DNA of 5,142 nucleotides, taken from Helicobacter sp. (lineage in GTDB: Bacteria; Campylobacterota; Campylobacteria; Campylobacterales; Helicobacteraceae). Position numbers and translations under genes: made by a program. Below, in pieces: positions 1 through 5,142 of this stretch. Every line of letters begins with the position of its first letter. Within the stretch, counting starts at the first letter, position 1. The DNA lies in NCBI RefSeq assembly GCF_029067145.1, contig NZ_JAIEFA010000045.1, positions 1-5,142 of the forward strand, read 5' to 3'. The notes under the pieces are model-generated. The model searched no databases. It saw only the letters and a program-made list of their open reading frames with translations, and was not told the origin of the DNA.

Positions 1-49
1 TACCATTTATTTAGCCCCATAAAACGGACTCTGGTGAGTCGGCTGAGCT
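1..49. other. Non-homologous 5' stub, possible chimeric contig end
   Basis: These bases do not continue the AddA reading frame: that frame has stops at 20-22, 35-37 and 44-46, and the other two forward frames also close here. The expected AddA N-terminal motifs are absent in every forward frame. By count 23 of 49 bases are G or C (about 47%), against 11 of 50 in the next 50 bases. A perfect 5-bp inverted repeat (27-31 with 36-40, loop 32-35) lies inside. I do not recognise the sequence as a tRNA, IS end or known element. The simplest reading is an assembly or read-end artefact; a real rearrangement that truncated addA is the alternative. Confidence 0.5.
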
Positions 50-2620
50 TTGTATAAAATCATTCAAATTTATTATGATTTTTTGCGAGAAGACTTAAAG
101 ATTACAACGATTGACGCCTTTTTCCAAAGAATCTTAAAAAATTTTTGCTGGTATGTCGGGGTAGAATATGATTTTGAGTTGCAAGAGGACGATTTGGGGG
201 AGATTACAGAAATCTTTTTGTCGCTTTTAGAAAAAACCGATTTTGAGCAGATTTTGGAGATTTGTTACCGCAAAAAACAAACCTTGAATTCTATTCTTGC
301 CTTGTGTGTGTTTTTGGATTCTTTTAAGGAAATGCTCCAACAAAGCCTTTTTACACAAAAATTTATAGAATCGCAAAGTAAAAATCCCAAAGAAAAAGCA
401 ATGGAATATGCGAGGTGTATTCAAAAAACTTATGTTGAAATTTTTGGAGAATTGCCATCTAGTTTGCAGTTTAATGATTTTGAAAGTTTATTACAAAAAG
501 GTCAAACTTGGCTACTTAAGCAAAATCTACAAGATTACAAAAGGGATAAATTTTCTAAAACTCCCTTTAATGCAATGGATTTCACGCTTTTAAAAGAATC
601 CATTTGTCAGGCTTTGTTAGAAGAGGAATCGGAATATTTGGAGCAACTTTATCGGATTTTTCAATGCTTTTTAAAGGCAAAAGAACAATATTATAAACAA
701 AACAATTGTCTAAGTTTCAACGCGGTGGCGTCTAAGGTTTATCAATTATTGGCTACAAAATTCATTGAAAAAGATTTTTTGTATTTTAGGCTGGATAGCA
801 CATTAAGTCATATTTTAATAGATGAGTTTCAAGACACAAGTATTTTGCAATATGAGATTCTAAAACCCTTGATTGACGAAATCAAAAGTGGTAAGGGGCA
901 GAAAAACTTTGAGCGAAGCTTTTTTTATGTAGGAGATACAAAGCAGTCCATTTATCGTTTTCGTGGAGGGAATCCAGAATTGTTTAAAATTGCAAGCAAG
1001 GGAATGGAATCCCAAAACTTAGATACAAATTATCGCAGTGCTAGGCATATTGTGGATTTTGTTAATGATGTTTTTGCCGATACGATTCAAGATTTTATCC
1101 CCCAAACTGCAAAGGTAAATATTGAGGGCTGCGTAAAAGTGCAAGCCTGCACAAAAGACAATCTTTATTTTGAGGTTTTTCAGAGGTTGGAGGATTTAAG
1201 AAAGCTAGGGGCGAAAGAGGAGGAAATAGCGATTTTGGTTTTTGATAACAAATCCGTAGTAGAACTCGCACAATTTTTGCAAGACAAGGGAGTAAAGGTT
1301 GTCATTGATACGAGTGCGAAACTGATTCATCACAATGAAGTGCGCGCGTTAATAGAGGTTTTAAAATACATACAAACAAAAAAGATTCAATTTAGGCAAG
1401 AGTTTTTTATGCTTTTAGGATTGGAGATTACAGAATCGCAAAATAGGAGATTGGAAGCTGTGATAAAATCTCTTGCAAAAGTCAAAGAACCCGCAAAGAT
1501 ATTGTTGAAAATTATGGAGTTTTATCACATTGCAAGTTTAAGTGCCAAGAAATTTTTAGAATCTTGCTTACAATTTTCTACTATAGGGGAATTATTGGAG
1601 CAAGTGGAGAGATTTGCACTAGAGATTATTTCAAGTGATTTTGTGGGGATTCGGATTATGACGATTCATAAATCCAAAGGATTGGAATTTGAAAATGTAT
1701 TTGTGGTGGATAAATCCAATGCGAGCAACAATCAGCACGGAAATGTGTTTTTTGAGTTTAAAGAAAATGGCATAGAGATTCAAAGGATTTTTCAATATGC
1801 TAATCAAAACAAGAGTAAAATTAGAAACAGCTTGGATTGTATGTACCAAAATGCGTTGTGCAAAGAAGAGGAATTAGAAATCAAGGATTTGAAAAATCAG
1901 CTTTATGTTGCTTTGACGCGCGCAAAAGATACAATGAGCATTTTTTGTCTTGATAATAAAAGTGCTTTTGAGATTCTGCAACTTGGTGCGCAAGTAAGAG
2001 GAGATTTAAAAAGCGCAATACAAATGCAAATCCAAAGAAGAAAAATTGCTGTAAATCCAGAATCCCAAAAGCCTTTTTGTTGCATTTCTTCCTTGCAGCT
2101 AAGCTTGGAAAATCTCGGACGACAAAAGGAAATGTATCTAAAAGAGGAGGGAGAGGAAAGGGGAGAAAATGAAGAGGCTTGCGGAAGTCTCAAAGCAATT
2201 TATTATGGAATCGCACTGCATTTTGTGATGGAACAAAAGCTCAAAAATACCCTTGAGGATTCGTTGATTTTGGAGCTTTTGGATAATAAAGTGGGATTTT
2301 ATTTGGAACGTGAAGAATTACAAAAAATCATCACACAATGCAATTTTGTATTAAAAAATCAAAAATTAATTGAAATTTTGGCTAAAGGAAAGGTAAAATG
2401 TGAAATTCCTTTTTTGTTTGGTGGTAAGCAAAAACGTTTAGACCTTTTGATTGTAGGAGAAGAGCAGGCGTTTATCGTAGATTATAAAAGTGGCTCACCT
2501 AAGGAATCACATAGGGCGCAAGTGCGTGAATATATGGAATCTGTAAGTGCAATATTGCATAAAACAACTTATGGATATATTTTCTACACGCGAGGTGAAG
2601 GAAGATTAGTTGAAGTTTAA
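50..2620 (+). CDS. addA: AddA-type (RecB-like) helicase/nuclease, 5'-truncated
   Basis: Subunit of the AddAB helicase-nuclease, which processes double-strand DNA ends and loads RecA for recombinational repair in the cytoplasm. The visible 856 residues show the UvrD/Rep superfamily 1 helicase motifs in order: LKITTIDAFF (about residues 17-26), Walker B DEFQDT (258-263), motif III VGDTKQSIYRFRGG (294-307), motif IV TNYRS (326-330), motif V TIHKSKGLEF (538-547) and motif VI YVALTRA (619-625). After an acidic linker (about 698-709) comes a RecB-family nuclease domain with H724, D798 and D811-Y812-K813, so the nuclease residues look intact. The N-terminus is missing: no Walker A (GxGKT) or motif Ia is present, and about 90 residues would be expected before residue 5 or so. 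Base 50 is a TTG just after an in-frame TGA and is only the formal frame opening, not a believable start. As written the product could not bind ATP; I suspect a contig-end fault rather than a true pseudogene. Its AddB partner is not in the window, which fits my recollection that addB is unlinked in H. pylori. Confidence 0.92.
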   Translation: MYKIIQIYYDFLREDLKITTIDAFFQRILKNFCWYVGVEYDFELQEDDLGEITEIFLSLLEKTDFEQILEICYRKKQTLNSILALCVFLDSFKEMLQQSLFTQKFIESQSKNPKEKAMEYARCIQKTYVEIFGELPSSLQFNDFESLLQKGQTWLLKQNLQDYKRDKFSKTPFNAMDFTLLKESICQALLEEESEYLEQLYRIFQCFLKAKEQYYKQNNCLSFNAVASKVYQLLATKFIEKDFLYFRLDSTLSHILIDEFQDTSILQYEILKPLIDEIKSGKGQKNFERSFFYVGDTKQSIYRFRGGNPELFKIASKGMESQNLDTNYRSARHIVDFVNDVFADTIQDFIPQTAKVNIEGCVKVQACTKDNLYFEVFQRLEDLRKLGAKEEEIAILVFDNKSVVELAQFLQDKGVKVVIDTSAKLIHHNEVRALIEVLKYIQTKKIQFRQEFFMLLGLEITESQNRRLEAVIKSLAKVKEPAKILLKIMEFYHIASLSAKKFLESCLQFSTIGELLEQVERFALEIISSDFVGIRIMTIHKSKGLEFENVFVVDKSNASNNQHGNVFFEFKENGIEIQRIFQYANQNKSKIRNSLDCMYQNALCKEEELEIKDLKNQLYVALTRAKDTMSIFCLDNKSAFEILQLGAQVRGDLKSAIQMQIQRRKIAVNPESQKPFCCISSLQLSLENLGRQKEMYLKEEGEERGENEEACGSLKAIYYGIALHFVMEQKLKNTLEDSLILELLDNKVGFYLEREELQKIITQCNFVLKNQKLIEILAKGKVKCEIPFLFGGKQKRLDLLIVGEEQAFIVDYKSGSPKESHRAQVREYMESVSAILHKTTYGYIFYTRGEGRLVEV

Positions 2621-2624
2621 GGAG
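2619..2624 (+). promoter_or_regulatory. Ribosome binding site of nhaA, overlapping the addA stop
   Basis: AAGGAG starts with the last two bases of the addA TAA stop and lies 5 nt before the nhaA ATG. Ribosomes finishing addA would therefore clear or reach this site, which suggests translational coupling. It also fixes the nhaA start at 2630. Confidence 0.85.
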
Positions 2625-2629
2625 AAGTT

Positions 2630-3961
2630 ATGGAAGCGGAAAATAAAAAAGGTTTTTTAGCGATTTTTAAAAAAATCACACAAAGCGAATCTTTTGCGGG
2701 TGTTTTATTGCTATGTTGTGCGATTTTGGCGATGATTGTTGCAAACTCGCCTTTGGGTGAAGCGTATGCGCAGCTTTGGAAAACTAAATTTGGCTTTAGT
2801 GTGAATGGACATTTCATTGGAATGAGCTTAGAGCATTGGATTAACGATGTTTTGATGGCGTTTTTCTTTTTGGTTGTAGGCTTGGAAATTAAACGCGAAG
2901 TGCTTTTTGGAGAGCTCGCGGGATTCAAACGCGCCGCATTACCAATTATTGCTGCACTTGGTGGAATGATTGGACCGGGAATTATTTATTATTCTTTAAA
3001 TGTAGGCACAGATTCTGTAACAGGGTTTGGAATCCCAATGGCGACAGATATTGCGTTTGCGTTGGGTGTGTTGGCAATACTTGGGAAACGCGTTTCTATC
3101 TCTGTTAAAGTCTTTTTGGTTTCCTTGGCAGTTGCGGACGATTTGGGCGCAATTATCGTTATTGCATTATTCTATTCTACCGGAGTTTCTCTTGAATGGT
3201 TGGCGGTTGCGGCAGGGATTATTGTTGTGCTTGTGATACTTGGCAAAATGGGCGTCAAGGCTCTAACCCCTTATATGCTTTTGGGCGTCTTTTTGTGGAT
3301 TGCTGTGCATAATTGTGGTGTGCATGCGACAATCGCAGCAGTTATGCTTGCTTTTACGATTCCTGTTGCGCCTAAGATTGACACACTTTCCTTTATGGAC
3401 AAACTTAAAACAATCGTGAGCCATTTTCAAGAGGCAGAGACGAAAAAAGACGGAATTTTGCTTCAAAATGAGCAAGTGGAAGCTTTGCACCATTTAAGCA
3501 AAGAAAAAAATGCGGTGCAAAATCCGCTTTTGCGTTTAGAGCACGCGCTTGCACCTTATAGCAATTATCTGATTATGCCGATTTTTGCATTTGCAAATGC
3601 TGGAGTTGCGATTGGTTCTAACATTGATTTTAGCATTGACCATGTCTTTTTGGGGATTCTTTTGGGGCTTGTGGTTGGGAAACCGATTGGAATCTTTACC
3701 TTTACATTTGTTGCAGAGAAACTTGGAATCGCAGCGCGCCCTAATGGTGCTTCGTGGGTAGATATTTTTGGAGCGGGAGCTTTAGGTGGAATTGGATTTA
3801 CGATGTCTATCTTTGTTACTAATCTTGCATTTGATGTCAATAGCGCACACGGACTTATTGCAACAGATGTCGCCAAAATCACGATTCTTGTTGCCTCTTT
3901 GACGGCAGGTATTTTAGGAAGTATCTTTTTTATCATTCGTGGCAAACTCTCGCACCACTAA
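2630..3961 (+). CDS. nhaA: Na+/H+ antiporter NhaA (Helicobacter-type, long TM8-TM9 loop)
   Basis: Inner-membrane electrogenic antiporter that exports Na+ (or Li+) in exchange for H+ and helps pH and salt homeostasis. The 443-residue protein is full length, with about 12 hydrophobic segments. Family landmarks are all present: VGLEIKRE (83-90, pH-sensor region), MATDIAFALG (137-146) with D140 matching E. coli D133, AVADDLGAI with D170/D171 matching the ion-binding D163/D164, GVHATIA (230-236) with H232 matching H225, and GKPIG with K351 matching K300, then GGIGFTMSIF. The offset to E. coli numbering rises from 7 at H232 to 51 at K351, so about 44 extra residues lie in the hydrophilic loop at roughly 248-310. 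This enlarged loop is characteristic of Helicobacter NhaA. The start is supported by AAGGAG 5 nt upstream. It lies 9 bp after addA, probably in the same transcript. Sampled GC is clearly higher than in addA (27 of 60 in 3301-3360 versus 17 of 60 in 481-540), consistent with a conserved membrane protein rather than evidence of transfer. Confidence 0.98.
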   Translation: MEAENKKGFLAIFKKITQSESFAGVLLLCCAILAMIVANSPLGEAYAQLWKTKFGFSVNGHFIGMSLEHWINDVLMAFFFLVVGLEIKREVLFGELAGFKRAALPIIAALGGMIGPGIIYYSLNVGTDSVTGFGIPMATDIAFALGVLAILGKRVSISVKVFLVSLAVADDLGAIIVIALFYSTGVSLEWLAVAAGIIVVLVILGKMGVKALTPYMLLGVFLWIAVHNCGVHATIAAVMLAFTIPVAPKIDTLSFMDKLKTIVSHFQEAETKKDGILLQNEQVEALHHLSKEKNAVQNPLLRLEHALAPYSNYLIMPIFAFANAGVAIGSNIDFSIDHVFLGILLGLVVGKPIGIFTFTFVAEKLGIAARPNGASWVDIFGAGALGGIGFTMSIFVTNLAFDVNSAHGLIATDVAKITILVASLTAGILGSIFFIIRGKLSHH

Positions 3962-3968
3962 TCTTATC

Positions 3969-3993
3969 AAGATGAGCTTTTGGCTCGTCTTTT
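3969..3993 (+). terminator. Weak intrinsic terminator-like hairpin after nhaA
   Basis: Bases 3969-3977 pair with 3983-3991 as a 9-bp stem with one G-U wobble (3973 with 3987) and a 5-base TTTTG loop. A short T run (3990-3993, partly within the stem) follows, then the tract breaks at G3994. It starts 8 bases after the nhaA stop and ends 12 bases before the GT9 start. The position suits termination of the addA-nhaA unit, but the stem is not GC-rich and the T tract is short, so read-through into the GT9 gene is plausible. No clear -10 box is visible in the 44-base gap. Confidence 0.55.
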
Positions 3994-4005
3994 GCACAAG
4001 ATTCT

Positions 4006-5064
4006 ATGTTTCATCAACAAAGTCGTTTCAAAATCGCAATTTTAGGCAATATTATACGCAGAGGAATTGGCGATGAAATGGTATGTATTCCTAGTCTCTA
4101 CGCGCTTAAATCTCTCTATCCCCAAAGCTCTTTAACTCTATTTATTAAAAATCAAAATGTCTTTTGTCGTCAAAAAAATCTCCCTTATATTGATGAGGTT
4201 TTAGAGATTGCAAAGATTAAGAATACGTCAGAAAGAAAGTTTGATATTCTTTTGGTGATTGAACATCATAATTTTAAAGTGTTAGAAATAGCGGAATCTA
4301 TTCAAGCGAAGCGCAAAATCATTACATTAAGTCAATCACTTTTACTTAATGCGCCCTTTTTGTATTTAAAGTATCTAAGAAAGTTTCAAGTTTGCGTCAA
4401 TCCTTATTGGCTGCAAACACACAATGAGATTCAAAGAAATCTTAACCTTGTGCGGCAAATTAATCCCAAAATTTTTGACAAAATGATAAAGTCTTTGGAT
4501 TTTTCATTGGCTAAATTACCACTTTTGGAGGCTTCCTCTCAAAGAATCAAGATTTTATTTTCGGCTTTGGGTAAGGGAACGCAATATAAGCAGGTGATTG
4601 GCATTTTTCCTTTTGCTAGAAGTTTAATAGGAAAAGTTAATTTTGATATGAAAGAATGGATTGCTTTAGCGCAGGCTTTAAGTAAGGAATTTTCGGAGAT
4701 TCTATTTGTTTTTATAAACTATCACGGGACACAATATCATTTTGCGCCTTTTGTGCAAGAGAATCTCAAGGTGTTTTATAATGAGCAGGGTTTGGAGGAT
4801 TTGATTGCTTTTGTGCAATCTTGTGATGGAATCTTGGGCGTGGATAGCGGGCATATTCATCTAGCGGATAATGCTAGGATTCCGACTTTGGAAGTTATGG
4901 TGCAAAGGCTTGCAAGGCAGTGGAGTGGGGGATTTTATGGAGGATATTTCGTTTCCCTTACGATGCCGCTTCATTGGCGCGAGGAAGAGCAAAAATATTT
5001 AGAATCTTTTTCGCAAAAGGCAAGAGATTTGATTCTTTTTGTCAAAAACCACAAGGAGTCTTAA
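4006..5064 (+). CDS. Glycosyltransferase family 9 (heptosyltransferase-like)
   Basis: Predicted cytoplasmic GT-B fold enzyme of the ADP-heptose:LPS heptosyltransferase superfamily (GT9), which adds a sugar, usually a heptose, to lipooligosaccharide core or another surface glycan. The 352-residue length is typical. The N-terminal domain begins with a beta strand (FKIAILGN, 8-15) and the loop GIGDE (20-24) followed by VCIPSLYALKSLYP; D23 lines up with the catalytic base in the GxGD loop of WaaC. The second domain starts near GIFPFARS (199-206) and holds the family signature GVDSGHIHLADN (278-289), with D280, G282 and H285 as the conserved residues. There is no signal peptide or membrane segment. 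ATG 4006 is the first possible start after an in-frame TGA at 3973, but no good ribosome binding site precedes it, so translation may be weak. The stop overlaps the ATG of the next gene by one base, indicating an operon with that gene. The exact sugar and acceptor cannot be read from the sequence, so I assign no waaC/waaF symbol. Confidence 0.88.
   Translation: MFHQQSRFKIAILGNIIRRGIGDEMVCIPSLYALKSLYPQSSLTLFIKNQNVFCRQKNLPYIDEVLEIAKIKNTSERKFDILLVIEHHNFKVLEIAESIQAKRKIITLSQSLLLNAPFLYLKYLRKFQVCVNPYWLQTHNEIQRNLNLVRQINPKIFDKMIKSLDFSLAKLPLLEASSQRIKILFSALGKGTQYKQVIGIFPFARSLIGKVNFDMKEWIALAQALSKEFSEILFVFINYHGTQYHFAPFVQENLKVFYNEQGLEDLIAFVQSCDGILGVDSGHIHLADNARIPTLEVMVQRLARQWSGGFYGGYFVSLTMPLHWREEEQKYLESFSQKARDLILFVKNHKES
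5053..5058 (+). promoter_or_regulatory. Ribosome binding site of the 3'-terminal gene
   Basis: AAGGAG lies 5 nt before the ATG at 5064, inside the last codons of the GT9 gene. Together with the TAATG stop/start overlap it makes a convincing translation start and separates this gene from the upstream reading in the same frame. Confidence 0.8.
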
Positions 5065-5117
5065 TGGGATTTTGGAATAACTTGATTGTGCGGGGGGGGG
5101 GGGGTTTTCCCGGTTAA
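5064..5117 (+). CDS. Start of an unidentified gene, disrupted after a poly-G tract
   Basis: The ATG shares its A with the GT9 TAA stop and has a strong AAGGAG site at ideal spacing, so this is very probably a real gene start. The readable N-terminus is MGFWNNLIVR, followed by four glycines coded by the G tract, then FPG and a TAA at 5115-5117. Only the first ten codons are trustworthy; after the G run the sequence is low complexity and probably wrong. Too little remains to identify the product. Being coupled to a GT9 enzyme, it could be another glycan-synthesis gene, but that is inference from position. Either the gene is phase-variable and off as written, or the stop is an artefact of the decaying contig end. 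Confidence 0.5.
   Translation: MGFWNNLIVRGGGGFPG
5092..5104 (+). repeat. Homopolymeric tract of 13 G near the 5' end of a gene
   Basis: Thirteen consecutive G lie about 28 bases into the last gene, directly after its CGG-containing codon 10. Poly-G/C tracts of this length within the first part of surface-structure genes are the classic slipped-strand phase-variation switches of Helicobacter and Campylobacter. The same tract also commonly breaks short-read assemblies, so its length here is not reliable. Confidence 0.75.
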
Positions 5118-5142
5118 AAAGGGTTTTTTTTGGGTTTTTCGT
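5105..5142. other. Homopolymer-decayed contig end, probably not genuine sequence
   Basis: After the G tract the remaining 38 bases are mostly runs: T4, C3, G2, T2, A5, G3, T8, G3, T5. No coding frame continues sensibly from MGFWNNLIVR. This pattern is what de-phased reads behind a long homopolymer produce. It should not be used for frame or stop calls. Confidence 0.65.

Noticed and set aside
27..40. Inverted repeat as a transposon end or terminator
   Set aside because: Only 5 bp of stem, no T run, no adjoining transposase and no target duplication; reported only as a property of the odd 5' stub.
1903..2193. 96-codon minus-strand open frame inside addA
   Set aside because: It lies wholly antisense to conserved AddA helicase and linker sequence, has a Ser/Pro-rich composition typical of antisense shadows, and shows no family resemblance.
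2617..2928. 103-codon minus-strand open frame covering the nhaA start
   Set aside because: It overlaps conserved NhaA sequence and the addA-nhaA junction, and no recognisable product results.
3565..3945. 126-codon minus-strand open frame inside nhaA
   Set aside because: It is antisense to the strongly conserved NhaA TM9-TM12 region; its Pro/Ala/Ile-rich composition mirrors the hydrophobic sense codons.
4920..5063. Upstream extension of the last gene's frame into the GT9 gene
   Set aside because: This part is out of frame with the well-supported GT9 C-terminus; the ribosome binding site at 5053-5058 places the true start at 5064.
1..5142. CRISPR array, tRNA/rRNA gene, toxin-antitoxin or defence system
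   Set aside because: No regularly spaced repeats, cloverleaf or rRNA-like segments, or small paired genes are visible. AddA is a housekeeping repair enzyme here, with no defence neighbours.

Overview
This window looks like one short contig from an epsilonproteobacterium, most likely Helicobacter or a close relative. It is AT-rich. The gene pair addA-nhaA matches the neighbouring pair I recall from H. pylori (HP1553/HP1552), and the NhaA carries the long TM8-TM9 loop known from Helicobacter NhaA. The genus is an inference; I cannot name the species.

Layout, all on the + strand. 1-49: a non-homologous, GC-richer stub with stops in all three forward frames. About 50-2620: AddA (RecB-like helicase/nuclease of double-strand break repair), missing its N-terminal part with the Walker A motif. 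2630-3961: a complete NhaA Na+/H+ antiporter, 9 bp downstream, with its ribosome binding site overlapping the addA stop. 3969-3993: a terminator-like hairpin. 4006-5064: a complete GT9 (heptosyltransferase-type) glycosyltransferase. 5064 onward: the start of another gene, whose ATG overlaps the GT9 stop by one base and which has a strong ribosome binding site. Ten codons in, this last gene runs into a tract of 13 G, after which the sequence decays into homopolymer runs to the end.

The genes do not form one pathway: DNA repair, ion/pH homeostasis and surface-glycan synthesis stand side by side. addA-nhaA are probably co-transcribed and translationally coupled. The GT9 gene and the gene after it form a second tightly coupled pair, probably the start of a surface-polysaccharide operon (inferred).

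I found no previously undescribed system. The two points most worth checking are at the ends: the poly-G tract in the start of the last gene (a possible phase-variable locus, or a contig-end artefact) and the abrupt loss of the AddA N-terminus. Both ends look unreliable, so neither should be taken as biology without read-level evidence. No intergenic stretch exceeds 300 bases.
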